Source of the DNA: Hippopus hippopus
Taxonomy: Eukaryota > Mollusca > Bivalvia > Cardiida > Cardiidae
DNA length: 64,000 bases
NCBI GenBank assembly: GCA_946811185.2
Contig: OX328104.1
Span: 45,926,505 to 45,990,504 of the forward strand
Reading direction: 5' to 3'
The position numbers and the translations under genes are program-made. Position 1 is the first letter of the stretch, and each line of letters begins with the position of its first letter. Of this stretch, positions 41,166 to 51,622 are shown piece by piece. Below the pieces are notes generated by a model. It did no database searches, was not told where the DNA came from, and was given only the letters and a program-made list of their open reading frames with translations.

Positions 41166-41742
41166 CCGGAGGTCGAAGGAGTCGTTTTAATATGACTGCT
41201 TAGTGTTTTCCTAGCTGGCTTGTATCATTTATCAAATGTCTACCTGCCTCATGCCTTGCCGCTTGGTATAAGGAGTGTAAGACTCAGAAAGGAAGTTTGC
41301 CTGTCAAAGGTATTGCGTATGGCAAATATTGGCTTGCTCTTTCAAATGAAGTAAAACACTTCTATATTATCCGACACTTAACATGCACTGGGTTGGAAAC
41401 CGAAATGAGAAAAAAATTAGAAATAAGAGGCAAAAAAAAATACTACAGTTGAACAGCGATAATGTGTCACATGGTAAGGTTTGAACAAGTAAGACTTAAA
41501 GGGACTTTAAACAAGACTTTAAACAAGATTTCGTTTTGCATTTTTTTTTTGGAAAATCTTAACAAAGACTGCTAATTTTCTTTGGCGCCAAAGATGGATT
41601 TGAAATTAAAGCATGGATAGAACAAGGAAATATCGATTTCTCTTAGTGTTACTGTAAAGTTTGCTATTACGTTAGTAATGGTGTAGCATATTGCATAACA
41701 AGGAATAAAAACATATTAAAAAAAAAATGAATATTATCTTTT
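41166..41742. other. Upstream flank of the LINE, unassigned
   Basis: Could hold 5' UTR or decayed ORF1. One minus-strand reading (TSFERASQYLPYAIPLTGK, then a stop) is open for about 25 codons on either side of the stop, but I do not recognise it. Confidence 0.3.
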
Positions 41743-41814
41743 GGCTCTATGGCTCAATGGTAGAGTTGCTGACTATTGTTTTGAAGGTCGTGGGTTCGAG
41801 ATCCGCCGGAGGCA
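41743..41814 (+). tRNA. tRNA-like sequence, probably a pseudogene or SINE head
   Basis: The D arm GCTC-AATGGTA-GAGT and T arm GTGGG-TTCGAGA-TCCGC pair, giving A and B boxes, and a T run follows at 41815. The acceptor stem has two mismatches and the anticodon stem does not pair, so no anticodon can be assigned. It is unlike the heads of the other SINEs. Confidence 0.4.
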
Positions 41815-41972
41815 TTTTTTTCTCTCTTCTCTCTCCTCCCTCCCCCCCCCCCCCAACAAAACGTAAACTGTCATGTCCTTAAAACGCTTTACAACTCTCA
41901 AAAATATTCATGTGCAAATATGTCAGAATTCTATGACACCCGCTCCGTGTTTTTGTATTCGACCTTGCTATA

Positions 41973-42219
41973 TGGCCTGCAACACGCGAAATGGGGCATT
42001 CGAACATTTGTGTCGTCTCGGATCAGCCTGCGCAGGCTAATCCGAGACGGCACTTTACGTTTTTATGTAATTTTCTGTTTTGCGCAAGTCTACTGTAGCA
42101 CAAAATCTAATGTAGCCGTAAAGTGCCGTCTCGGATTAGCCTGCGCGGACTGCGCAGGCTGATCCGAGACGACACTTTACGCAAATGTCCGAATGCCCTT
42201 TTTCGCGTGTTGCAAGCCA
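41973..42219. mobile_element. Pal-C MITE
   Basis: TGGCCTGCAACACGCGAAAT to TTCGCGTGTTGCAAGCCA. The left palindrome is shortened (CAGCCTGCGCAGGCTAATCC) and the right one is complete. The TA on the left is present. On the right the next element starts at once. Confidence 0.85.
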
Positions 42220-42476
42220 GAGTCATGTTCTTTGAAAAAGGGACTTAATGCATCTGCAAAAAGTATCGATCAAGGTCAGTCCATGCAGGCTGACATGGGT
42301 CGAATCGTTTTGCTATTGTTCAGTTTTCTGCATATCAACAGACCAGTTTACTTTATGATTCAGGTTATTGTTGGGGGAAAAAATATTTTGTAGATTCATA
42401 TATAGTTATCTGATGACTTGCGTAGTAGAATGGATCACGGAGATGCATTAAGCACCCTTTTGCCAGAGCATGGCTC
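42220..42476 (-). mobile_element. Pal-A MITE
   Basis: GAGTCATGTTCTTTGAAAAAG to CCAGAGCATGGCTC, then ATAT. The palindrome is decayed on one arm (GTCAGTCCATGCAGGCTGAC). It begins exactly at the end of Pal-C. Confidence 0.85.
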
Positions 42477-42663
42477 ATATATAAGTGAAAAAATATCGCC
42501 GTTAAGTATACTAGGCATTTTTTTTTTCACAGCAAATTAGTGTAAAGAACAGTGGTATGCAAATTTGGATTATTTTTATTGCTACCGCAGTTTTTATCAT
42601 CATTCCATCTGTTGTCTGATTGTATATATTCCCTTGAACTTTTGCCGATTTTTTTTACGTTAA

Positions 42664-42885
42664 CCCCATAGCTGCTAAGCGCGACTCGACTACCTTTTAC
42701 GGACAGTGTAGATCAAGATCAGATTGCACAGAACGTGCAGTCTGATCTTGGATCTACACTGTCCGATTAGGAGATATTTTCCCCCGAAAAATAACCTTGA
42801 AATAGCAACGTTTGGGTTTTTACTATCGGCTTACTGTTTGGGCTTTTACAGACAATGTAGATCAAGATCAGACTGTACGAAGCAG
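42664..42885 (+). mobile_element. Pal-B MITE plus a second Pal-B piece
   Basis: TTAA (42660-42663), CCCCATAGCTGC, palindrome, GGAGATATTTTCCCCC and TTTTTACTATCGGCTTA. At about 42841 a second partial copy restarts (CAGACAATGTAGATCAAGATCAGAC) and breaks off. Confidence 0.8.
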
Positions 42886-44097
42886 TAGGGTAGAACCATT
42901 GCCTCCTAAAACAAATTTGCTGCAGACGACTTTAAAACATCCTTGTAAAATACTGACGATTTACCGTTATCACGATGTAATACAGAAGCATATACTAAAA
43001 CAATGTGACAACGGGAAAGGGATCCTGGTTGCAGAGTATGCTGAATTATATTCAATATGGCATGGAAAGGGTAGTAGTTCATAGGTTCTTTCTTCGATCT
43101 CGGCTATCGAGGTTGGTCTCCTGGAAGTGCCTTTAGGCAAGGCGTTACGGCGTCGTTCACTATTTAATAAGGCCAGGAATTATATCAAAAGTTCGGGTGT
43201 CACCCTTATGTAATTGAAATATAGTTATTAAAAGATATGATCATCATAAGTACATGTAGCTGTATAAGATCAAGATATCATATCAAAAGAGTAGGATTAA
43301 ACTTTTCCAGTTAATTGGGTAGGACTTCAACAAAGACGACCAAAATCAGACCGCAAGAACGTACCATCGTATTTCTATGTGCTGTTTTCTCAAAGAAATC
43401 AGAGTTTCGAATAAATAATAAATGAAGGAATTTCTTTTTCTCCTTCCTTCCTTCCTTCCTTTTCCACTATCTTACAAAACTGTCCCCTTTTTTGACCAAT
43501 AAATTTGCCAGAAATAAGATAGTACTCATTGTTCTACAGCCTGATCTGATCTACACAAAAAGAACTTTTTACTATTTTTTAACCAATGCATCTTAAGTGC
43601 TCATGCACGGCTTTAGATTTTCTGCATGTCATTTTGCTACTTGCAAACGTGTGCAGACGAATTTTGGTTTTCTATTTTCCAAGTTTTATTAAACTATAAA
43701 ATAAATTTTCCGTTTGTAGGACTAACTTACGATAGATGTATTTGCTTAAAATCAATAACTAGTGCGTTTTTTAATAGCCATTTGAATGGTTATAATATAT
43801 ATTTAGTTTCCCTACAGATAACGTCAGCAATAAAGAGATCATAAAGTGAAAGGTGAAACTGCCATCAAAATCTGTGAAGCCATTACCAAAAAAGACGAGT
43901 ATTTTTCGCTTGCAGCAGGTTAAAACATTGTGATAGAATGAAAAAATGCTCAGAACTAGCAAGATATCTTTAGAAAGATAAATTTCGAAATGCCCACACC
44001 TATTTATGTCTATATTTATTTACCTGGCCAGGTGATAACCAATCAAATTTTAGATTAGCGAAGCCTCTTAGCTAGGACATCTAATGTAGACATGCAC
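42886..44097. other. Mostly featureless stretch
   Basis: A (CCTT)n tract at 43438-43462 and a possible SINE scrap near 43122-43160 (CTTTAGGCAAGGCGTTACG). No gene is seen. Confidence 0.4.
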
Positions 44098-44291
44098 ATT
44101 TTTTAGTAACGTTTCAGTCTCAGCTGATATATCAATGCTAGCACCCGAACCACTTTGCTAAGCCTATTCAATTTGCATTAATGAAAGGGAGGCAAATTTT
44201 TTAGTAACGTTTCAGTCTCAGCTTATATATCAATGCTAATACCCAAACCACTTTGCTAAGCCTATTCAATTTGCATTCATGAAAGGAGGGT
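44098..44291. repeat. Two-copy 97-bp tandem duplication
   Basis: ATTTTTTAGTAACGTTTCAG to TTTGCATTAATGAAAGGG recurs with few differences from 44195. Looks fairly recent. Confidence 0.9.
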
Positions 44292-44346
44292 AATTGATTT
44301 AGCTAGCGATAACTTTTTTCAACCGCCAACAGAGGTTAAGTTTATT

Positions 44347-44608
44347 AAGCCATGCCCTGGCAAAAAAATGGGGGTTTAATGCAATTCCGTGGTGTATTAT
44401 ACAAAGCAAGTCATCATAAAGTTATGGATTGATAAAATCCATTTTGTCAAACAGCCAACTGAATCTTGGGATAGAATGGTCCCTAGACATGCAGAGAATT
44501 TACCAGAAGCGAAACGTTTCGACTCAGGTCAGCCTGCGCGGAATGCACAGGCTGACCTGAATCGATACTTTTTGCAGATGCTTTGAGCCCCCTTTTCACA
44601 GAGCGTAT
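44347..44608 (+). mobile_element. Pal-A copy
   Basis: AAGCCATGCCCTGGC, TTAATGCAATTCCGTGG, ACAGCCAACTGAATCTTGG, palindrome AGCCTGCGCGGAATGCACAG, right end CACAGAGCG (last bases lost). Confidence 0.8.
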
Positions 44609-44925
44609 TTTGCACCAAGGAGTTAATTTGAGGCTAGGTGCGGGTTGCAAAAAGAGACCCACGTTAAATAAAGCTACCCAGATGCTCGCTAAATTAATTT
44701 GTACAAAATGACGATTAAAAAAACTTTGTAAACACATTGATCTCTTGTCAAACATTAATTTGAAACTTGAATGAGCAGGAAACAAAATGCAACATAGTTA
44801 ACTTAATAAATAATCCAATCGAAATTTATCCGATTATCTTAATCTCGTTGAATCGTTAATTTCATTTAATCCTCAAATATACTTTTAAACAAGTACTGCT
44901 CCAGTATGGGTTTTTAAGATGTTGA

Positions 44926-45328
44926 CTTTTTTACCAAACAAGAAAATTATAGACTTGTTCATTAATTTTGCACTAAAATCTTCAAATGTTTTTTCAAACA
45001 TTCACTACTCCTAATGGGTTTTTCAATAGGTAAATTTCTTTACAAAACGAACAAAGAATAAATAAATGAATAAATAAAGAAATAAATGAATAAATAAACT
45101 CAACCATCGTAAAAGGGTTTGCAAGCTTGCTGTCATACGTGTCTCAAATTACGCAATTTGTCTGTGACTTGCTAGAAATTATCGTGAGAAAAGAAGAAAA
45201 TTCTGATAACCAGAAGTTTTTCCTTTACCCACAATGCTCTCTTATAGTCAGCATATTCCCCTTTTCCCACATTCTGTCCAAAATGCTTTCTTTTTCAGGG
45301 TCGTTAAAACTAGAGGTCGTTAGATGAA
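44926..45328 (+). mobile_element. Two Pal-F remnants
   Basis: First, TTTTTTACCAAACAAG and TTATAGACTTGTTC (44926-45020). Second, 45165-45328 has TTATCGTGAGAAAAGAAG, a weak hairpin and CAGGGTCGTTAAAACTAGAGG. An (AATAAATG)n tract (45055-45103) lies between. Confidence 0.45.
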
Positions 45329-45599
45329 GGTAAAGACATTTGTTAAGGAAGATTAAACCACTTAAAAAAAAAAAAAATAATAAGTAAATAAAATAAAATG
45401 TAGCAATGTTTCGTCAATACAGTGAATATGATTTCAATGATGTTTTTAATCCTTCTTCTTTTAAGCACTTTTTACCATCATTTCGTCATTTTGTTCAGAC
45501 ATTCCAAGTAAACTCAAGCATTCCACTTTATCATCTTTTAATATAAACATGCCTGGTAAATGATCAAAACTGTCAATGCGGCATATAACAACATTCATT
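45329..45599. other. No recognisable feature
   Basis: An A13 run at 45365 and AT-rich sequence. Confidence 0.35.
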
Positions 45600-45815
45600 C
45601 ATTCAATGTTGTTTTGCACTACTTTCACTCTGTACTATAGATAATATTACGGCGATATCTTACTTCTAATGTCTTTTATGGATCCTCATCAATACTAGGC
45701 GGGGGCTCTACATTGCCTTGATCATGAAAAGTCGCATAAAGTCAACAGAGGAAATCGAATCATGATTTCTTCATAAAAAAAAACACCGTATCCAGTAAGC
45801 CACGAAATCAGGTTA
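45600..45815 (-). mobile_element. tRNA-derived SINE, diverged
   Basis: On the minus strand a head with GTGGCTTACTGGATACGG and GATTCGATTTCC, then GCCTAGTATTGATGAGG and AAGATATCGCCGTAATATT. It is placed head-first against the tail of the next SINE. Confidence 0.5.
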
Positions 45816-45825
45816 TTGTTTATTT

Positions 45826-46145
45826 TAATGGCGTTTTCAATATTATTTCGGTTATATTGCGGCGGCCAGTTCACCCACCCCTGAATGGCTGTGCTTTATT
45901 TTTAACCAGTTCTCATCACAAAATTGTTTCCAAGCAAATGGCTGCTTTAACACATGGTACTAGTAATGATATTGAAATTCATAGTAACTGCTAAGACAAT
46001 GTTCAGCAGTGAAAAAAGGTTTAACCTTATGGCAATGATTGTCTTCAATCTTGATTTTTTTCCTCGTCATATTAAGAGTCGCACCGGCGACCCCTGGGTT
46101 TGATGCTCTGTACTTTACGGATTTAGCTACTGCCTCGGCCGAAAG
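45826..46145 (-). mobile_element. tRNA-derived SINE
   Basis: On the minus strand: GGCAGTAGCTAAATCCG head, GGGGTCGCCGGTGCGAC, body with AAGCAGCCATTTGC, tail GGTGGGTGAACTGGCCGCCG and AATATTGAAAACGCC. Confidence 0.65.
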
Positions 46146-46302
46146 TCATGTATAACAAGAACCATATATCCCCCGGTTTTGATGAATCTCTACCACACAT
46201 GTATACAGTATGAATAAGAGCGCTTTTGGTGTTAGTCCTACTACATTGAAATGTCAGCGCGATTAGCCCTTCGTGTTCCAAAACATAATTCAGTTTGTTT
46301 CC

Positions 46303-46475
46303 TTGGGCAGTGTAGATGAAGATCAGACTGCACAGAACGTGCAGTCTGATCTTTGATCCACACTTTCCCCGCTTTTGTAGATATTCTTGGGGAACAAAAC
46401 ACTCACAAATTGAACTGTTCAGGTTTATCTTTTTTCTGTGTATGGAAATTTCCAGTTCATTTATTTATTCAAAGG
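46303..46475 (+). mobile_element. Pal-B copy, ends decayed
   Basis: TTGGGCAGTGTAGATGAAG, perfect palindrome arms CAGACTGCACAGAACGTGCAG, CCACACTTTCCCC, then GTAGATATTCTTGGGGAAC. Confidence 0.7.
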
Positions 46476-46833
46476 GAAGCGGTGTAGACTTCTGAACCAA
46501 TGTACTGCAAAATGTCCTCATTAAGCAATAGAGATGTAATTTTAGGTCATTACATGGTATTATTGCGCCAATTTACACAAATCATTAGGTCGCTTCACAA
46601 AGTATAGGGGTTAGGTAATTTGAGATCCAATTCTTTCATGTGTCATTGTCAATTTTCCTCTAAATCTCGGATGCTCTGAATTTTGCACGTTCACAAACAT
46701 GAACCTGAATATGATTGACAGTGATCCTTTACCGGACGGAAAGAAAATAGACTTTCCCAGTTCGGTACAATGCATTACGGAGATGCATCAATGGGTGGTT
46801 TGTGTAGCTCTGTGATTTCCGAACTAAATAGAT
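46476..46833. other. No clear feature
   Basis: A Pal-A-like scrap (AATGCATTACGGAGATGCATC) at 46769-46789 only. Confidence 0.35.
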
Positions 46834-47038
46834 AATGCTCTTTGAAAATGGGCTTAATGCGTCTGCAAAAAGTATCGATCAAAGTCAGCATGCGTACTCA
46901 ACGCAAGCTGACCTTGGGCGATACTTTTTTGTTATTAGTCAATTTTCTGCATGTCCAGGGACCAGTCAATCCCATGATTCAGTCGGTTGTAAGACAAAAT
47001 GGATTTTATAGATGCATAATTATGTGATGACTTGCCTC
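46834..47038 (-). mobile_element. Pal-A copy, right end lost
   Basis: AATGCTCTTTGAAAATGGGC, decayed palindrome, CCATGATTCAGTCGGTTG, GCATAATTATGTGATGACTTGC. Confidence 0.7.
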
Positions 47039-47119
47039 TCAAATGGGTTCAACTTTTTGTAAAGTCTACACGTAGAGTTTAACTGCATTTAAAGATGATT
47101 TTAGTCATTCTTCTGCATC

Positions 47120-47185
47120 AAGTAGCAGACGATGTAGATCAGTGTCAGACGGCAAGTTCTGTACAGTCAGATCTTTATCTGTGAA
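47120..47185. mobile_element. Pal-B core, decayed
   Basis: GCAGACGATGTAGATCAGTG and GTCAGATCTTTATCTGTG around a weak palindrome. Confidence 0.45.
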
Positions 47186-47369
47186 AGCTGTTCTAAAACC
47201 ACTATCAGTAGTGAACAAGTTCATACTTTAATCATTTGCGGGCAACTTATGTTGTCTAGTAGCAGATATTTTTTCAAAATATTTTGACTAAAATGATAAA
47301 TTGAAATTGCTCGTCGCTAGCGATTTCGTCCTTTGTCCCTTTGCGTGTTTTTCATGTTTCAAAACTTAA

Positions 47370-47576
47370 CCCTTAACATGCTAAACAAATTAAATAAAAC
47401 TTTCAAGCCGATAGTAATAACTCAAAGGTTGCTATTTCAAAATTATTTTTTGAGGGGAAAAATATCACTATATCGGACAGTGTCGATCACAGATCACACT
47501 GCACGCTCTATGCAGTCTGATCTTGATCTACACTGTCTGCAAAAAGATCCTTGAGTCGCGCTTAGCAGCCTAAGGG
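47370..47576 (-). mobile_element. Pal-B MITE, full length
   Basis: TTAA (47366-47369) then CCCTTAACATGC; right end GCAGCCTAAGGG then TTAT (47577-47580). Palindrome arms have two mismatches. It is in reverse orientation to most copies. Confidence 0.9.
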
Positions 47577-47930
47577 TTATATTATAATGGTTATCCATGT
47601 TTTTACTGGAATGTTTAAAAAAAAAAAGCCACCTACAGTAAATTTGTATCAGTTGGCAATGAATAAAGATTACATTCGAGTAAATATTTATACACAAGTA
47701 ACAATCCACAATGCGCACATTTACATAAGAATGTCTAAACAATTAGGTTGGTTGAGAGTCGAAGATTTGAAAGCCCGACAACACCTTTCTTTATATATTT
47801 GTAATTTTGGAAAAGGTTTTCACATGTTATATTGACTCTTCTTTGAGTAGCTTAATCCCATTCTCCGCCATTCATTTACTGATGAATTAACGGGCCCCAC
47901 TTTAAGTCTGTAATAGACAATAGACAACAC
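47577..47930. other. No recognisable feature
   Basis: An 82-codon open reading (47587-47835) has no recognisable motif; it is most likely chance. Confidence 0.4.
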
Positions 47931-47934
47931 TTAA

Positions 47935-48107
47935 CTCTTATCAGACGAAAAAATATTATACTTATCCAAGTAGCGTATGCAAACGACACATTTTATCACG
48001 GGATTTGTTTTTCGTAGTTAAGTAAAAATTGTGGGAAAAGGAGAAAATTCTGGTTACCAGCATTTCATCCTTTTTCCCCACAGCGTTTTCAAAAGCCTCT
48101 AAGCTCA
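47935..48107 (+). mobile_element. Pal-F copy, right end cut by Pal-D
   Basis: TTAA (47931-47934), CTCTTATCAGACGAAAAAAT, GTGGGAAAAGGAGAAAATTC, hairpin tip TGGTTACCA, AGCGTTTTCAAAAGCC. Confidence 0.65.
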
Positions 48108-48303
48108 GGGCCCGTATTCACCAGCCATTCTAAGATCGTTCTTAGTCTTATTCTCCAAGAATTTCTAAATTTGAAAGTAACACAACTTCCTATTGGCTAA
48201 GTCATTCGGTTTAGCCAATCAGAAGTTGTGTCACTTTCAAATTTAGGATATTCTGTTAAATAAGACTAAGAAGGTTCCTAAGAATAAGTGGTGAATACTG
48301 ACT
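48108..48303. mobile_element. Pal-D MITE, full length
   Basis: GCCCGTATTCACCAGCC to AAGTGGTGAATACTG. Apex TTCCTATTGGCTAAGTC with TTTAGCCAATCAGAAG. Confidence 0.8.
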
Positions 48304-48369
48304 AATATGACTCATTACTTGGCCCTATTTTGTTCGTTTGTTTTTTGTTTGTTTGTTTGTTTGTTTTGT

Positions 48370-48600
48370 GATAATACCGTTTTCAACTTCAGTATTATCG
48401 CGGCAGCCAGTGCACCTTTCCATACATTCCCAAGCCACTGGCTGCTTTCCCACATAACCGCTGAAACAATGAACAGCGGTGACAGAGGAGCAAATTCTGT
48501 TGTAATGACTATCACCAATCTTCGGGAAAGGAATTCGCGGAGTTGGAGATTCGAACCAGCGACCCACTGAGCATAGTTCGACTATATTGCAACTTACTCG
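48370..48600 (-). mobile_element. tRNA-derived SINE
   Basis: On the minus strand: GCTCAGTGGGTCGCTGGTTCGAATC at the head, body GGGAAAGCAGCCAGTGGC, tail GAAAGGTGCACTGGCTGCCG and ACTGAAGTTGAAAACGG. A (GTTT)n tract (48333-48368) lies beyond its tail. Confidence 0.7.
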
Positions 48601-48744
48601 GATTGAAATTCGGTTTCTGAGATTCTGGCAAGAGTCCTGCCGATGTTTTTCTGGCGTTTGCAATGGAACTTATTGCCACCATTCCTGTCCACTATAACAC
48701 TTCCGGTGCCAAATATATTTAGCTACACTCTGGCAAAAGGGGTT

Positions 48745-48925
48745 GACCGAAAAGCTCAATTTGTAGAGCGTAGTACTCGTAAATATTATGTCTCCGGCCA
48801 CCTGAGGGTGTAGGTTCGAGCCCCACGGGTGGCAATCTAAAATTACTACATATATCCAATAGTCTTTTGAATGAGACGTTAAACCAAGGTCCCGTGTGAC
48901 GGTGCTATACACTGAACAAGTTACA
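48745..48925 (+). mobile_element. SINE of a second type (different tRNA head)
   Basis: Head AAAGCTCAATTTGTAGAGCG, then GTAGGTTCGAGCCCCACGGG with a paired T stem, then a body with GAATGAGACGTTAAACCAAG, unlike the other SINEs in this window. Confidence 0.6.
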
Positions 48926-48996
48926 GAACTAGGTGTAATTGAGGATGGGTTTCTTTCTGCATCTTGCACCTTCCCCAGTAACATAATTAACAGCTA

Positions 48997-49020
48997 TGGG
49001 GGTGGGGGGGGGGGGGAGGG
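48997..49020. repeat. G-rich run
   Basis: G5-T-G13-A-G4, a potential G-quadruplex former. Confidence 0.8.
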
Positions 49021-49080
49021 GCGTCGTCCATATGGTCAACCAGTGGAGACGAAAAATAAACGTAAAATCAATCAATCGAA

Positions 49081-49340
49081 AGCGGTTTAATGTATCTCCG
49101 TGATGCATTATACCAAGCAAATCATCACATAATTGTCGATCTATAGAATTCACTTTGTTTAACAACCGACTCAATCATTAGGTAGACTTGTCCTTTGACA
49201 TGCAGAAAATTCACCAATAGCAAAACATTTCAACTCTGGTCAGCCTGCAGGGACTGCGGATCGAAGATCAGACTGCACGTTCTTGGTATACATGTATTTT
49301 GTCCTCAAAATCCCGTTTTCGCCAATGGTAATGACACAGT
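49081..49340 (+). mobile_element. Pal-A/Pal-B chimera
   Basis: Pal-A runs from TTTAATGTATCTCCGTGATG to the first arm of its palindrome (CAGCCTGCAGGGACTGCGGATC). It then switches to Pal-B (AGATCAGACTGCACGTTC) with CCCGTTTTCGCC of subfamily 2. Confidence 0.65.
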
Positions 49341-49391
49341 TTAGGCGAAGAAGTTCAAAACATGATAATTTTTTCAGGAAAACCTTTTTAA

Positions 49392-49597
49392 CCCTTAGGT
49401 TGCTAAGCGCGACTCACTGACCTTTTGCGGACAGTGTAGATCAAGATCAGACTGCACAGCACGAGTATTCTGATCTTGGATCTACATTGTCCGATAAAGA
49501 GATATTTATCTCCCCAAAAAATAAGTTTGAAGTAGCATTATTCGGGTTTTTACTATCAGCTTAAAAGTTTCATTTAAATTATTTAGCAGGATAAGAA
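49392..49597 (+). mobile_element. Pal-B MITE, full length, TTAA-flanked
   Basis: TTAA 49388-49391 and 49598-49601. CCCTTAGGTTGC to GCAGGATAAGAA. The right palindrome arm is altered (GCACGAGTATTCTGATC). Confidence 0.9.
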
Positions 49598-49765
49598 TTA
49601 AGGGCGTGCCTCTCGTGCGTTTTTGCCTCTGGCAAAAAAAAAAATAGAGGAAGTTCAAAAAGTCGGTTTTGTTTAATAAACATGTTTTGTGATATGCAGG
49701 AAGATTCTGTTTCCTATTGCCACACACAGCACACAATTTTTTGTGTCCGTAACGTTGTCGATAAC

Positions 49766-49945
49766 CAGGCGCGTAGCTAGGCGGAAGCCCGGAAGCCCCA
49801 GCATTAACCATAAAATTATCAAATAAGCGAAATGCGCTTTCTCAATCAGGAGAAAGGACCAAATCTTCCCAGTTTTGAAATTACTTTTACGAGAAACTAA
49901 ATTACCGTATTCTGTTCAGTCTGATCTTGATCTACATTGTCGGTT
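49766..49945 (+). mobile_element. DNA-transposon end (hAT-like?) plus Pal-B scrap
   Basis: CAGGCGCGTAGCTAGGCGG to CGAAATGCGCTTTCTCAATC (to about 49850) recurs inverted at 58366-58441. The CAGG start is in keeping with hAT-type ends. A half Pal-B (CAGTCTGATCTTGATC) lies at about 49917-49936. Confidence 0.45.
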
Positions 49946-50119
49946 AAATGATTTACACTGTTAATGACAAAGTTGTGCTTGACTCTTTAATGTACTAACA
50001 TCTTTTTTGCTAAAGGAAAAACGACGAAAAAAAAAAGACAGAAAAAAAGGAGTAGACAATTTAGAATAAACTGGGCTTCATTTTTACTATATTTCTGGCT
50101 ACTCACCTAGGTTAGCTTT

Positions 50120-50300
50120 GGGCTAGTGTTAAGCAAGACACTGTACTGACAAAATTCAGGAATCATGGACGATTTCACTCGTCACAACTCGGCTGTTTCC
50201 GTACCTACATCTAACTTGATCAGCGATCACCCGAGGTATGCCTAATGGGACGATTTGAGTTGCCGCCATAGGATGACTGAAATTCAGGTGAAAACAGCGT
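50120..50300 (+). mobile_element. Old SINE body and tail
   Basis: GGGCTAGTGTTAAGCAAGAC, then GATTTGAGTTGCCGCC and GATGACTGAAATTCAGG. Diverged, with no head. Confidence 0.35.
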
Positions 50301-50316
50301 GTCACACCATTTTTAA

Positions 50317-50540
50317 CTTTTTACCGAAAGACAAATTTTTTGACTGGCCCATACTGAAATCTTTACAAGACGACAATTTCAACCTCGCTCAGATGATAAA
50401 AATGGTATTTTGAAGGATAGAAAACATTGTGGAAAAGGAAGAAAATGCTGGTTACCAGTATTTTCTCAATTTCCAGCAATGTTTTCAAAGGCACTCTTTC
50501 TTAGGGTCATTAAAAAACAAGGGGCTAGTTTGGTAAAATG
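50317..50540 (+). mobile_element. Pal-F MITE, full length, TTAA-flanked
   Basis: TTAA at 50313-50316 and 50541-50544. CTTTTTACCGAAAGACAA to AGTTTGGTAAAATG; CGACAATTTCAACCTCGCTC; hairpin tip TGCTGGTTACCAGTA. Confidence 0.85.
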
Positions 50541-50640
50541 TTAAACAAAACCAAGACACCGGAGCTTGCACTTAATGTACTTACAAAATACAGACCACCT
50601 GTTCAAACTGTTGAACAACGCAAAACCTACCTCGTTTTAA

Positions 50641-50992
50641 CTCTTTATCAAACGACAACGTTTTAGGCTTGTCCATATGGCTTGCAACACGCGAAAAGGG
50701 GCATTCGGACTTTTGCGTAAAATGTCGTCGGCACTTTACGACTACATTAGACTGCGCAGGCTGATCCGTGACGATACTTTACGCAATTGTGCGAATTTCC
50801 CTTTTAGCGTGTTGCAGGCCATATTGAAAGCATTTGCGGACTTCAAATTAAAGATGGGTCAAATGATGATTTCTGTCTTTGATAGGGTAGAAAACATTGT
50901 AAGGAAAGGAGAAAATGCTGCTCCTTTTCCGACAATGTTTTCAAAAGCTGTCTCCCTCAGGGTCATTAAAAGTCGGGATGTGTGGTGACGGG
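50641..50992 (+). mobile_element. Pal-F MITE split by Pal-C, TTAA-flanked
   Basis: TTAA 50637-50640 and 50993-50996. CTCTTTATCAAACGACAACG, then Pal-C at 50678-50821, then TTGAAAGCATTTGCGGAC onwards. The hairpin tip is shortened (AAAATGCTGCTCC). Confidence 0.9.
50678..50821. mobile_element. Pal-C MITE, internally deleted, TA target duplication
   Basis: TGGCTTGCAACACGCGAAAA to GTGTTGCAGGCCA, flanked by TA (50676-50677, 50822-50823). Without it and one TA the host reads GTCCATATTGAAAGC, like 50347-50356 (GCCCATACTGAAA). Most of the interior and one palindrome are gone. Confidence 0.9.
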
Positions 50993-51084
50993 TTAAACAC
51001 TGATAGATATCTTCAACGGGGAAAGGTTGAATTTTTGTGCAAGAAATGTGTTATTAATAAAAACCACGCTGTGAAAAAAACACA

Positions 51085-51322
51085 GCTCTTTACCAAGCGA
51101 AAAAAAAAACCTTTAACTTTTCCATAATAAAAGAATTCGCAGACGACAAACAAACTTAGCTGATAAGATGGGATTTAATTTTTAATGGGGTAGAAAACAT
51201 TTTTGGGAAAAACTAAAAATAATCTTAGCCTAACGAGCGTTTTACCCCCTTTTCCACAGTGTTTTCAGAGGCTTATTTTCCTCGTTGTCGCTCAAAAAAT
51301 GATAGTTTGGTAAAAGATTAGA
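51085..51322 (+). mobile_element. Pal-F copy, nearly complete
   Basis: CTCTTTACCAAGCG, ATTCGCAGACGACAAAC, GGGTAGAAAACATTTTTGGG, decayed hairpin, AGTTTGGTAAAAGATTAG. Confidence 0.7.
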
Positions 51323-51511
51323 TAACAAAACGAACTCAACCAAGATACTTTTATTCCTGCTAATAGTTAGACCTCACTGTAGGTAAGATCGTTAGAACAT
51401 TTTTTTTCCCTTCCTACTTGTTAGCCCTAATGCTATGAAATAAATCAAAATTTCCGACCAAGAGTAGCCTAAAAGCACGAATATTGCAAGTTTTTTTTAG
51501 GCCTCACAGTT

Positions 51512-51622
51512 ACGGACAGTGTAGATCCAAGATCAGAGTGCACGTTCTGTACAGTCTGATCTTAATCCCATACACTGTCCGCAGCAGTGCACTGTGTAGC
51601 GCTTTTCAGCCTAAGTGTTTGA
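51512..51622 (-). mobile_element. Pal-B copy, one side
   Basis: ACGGACAGTGTAGATCCAAG, palindrome with GTTCTGTACAG, then ACACTGTCCGCAGCAGTGC and GTAGCGCTTTTCAGCCTAAG. The opposite flank is missing. Confidence 0.7.

Noticed and set aside
41743..41814. Functional tRNA gene
   Set aside because: The anticodon stem does not pair and the acceptor stem has two mismatches; kept only as a tRNA-like sequence.
43095..43190. Possible SINE fragment
   Set aside because: Only one short word (TTTAGGCAAGGCGTTACG) fits, which is too little to call.
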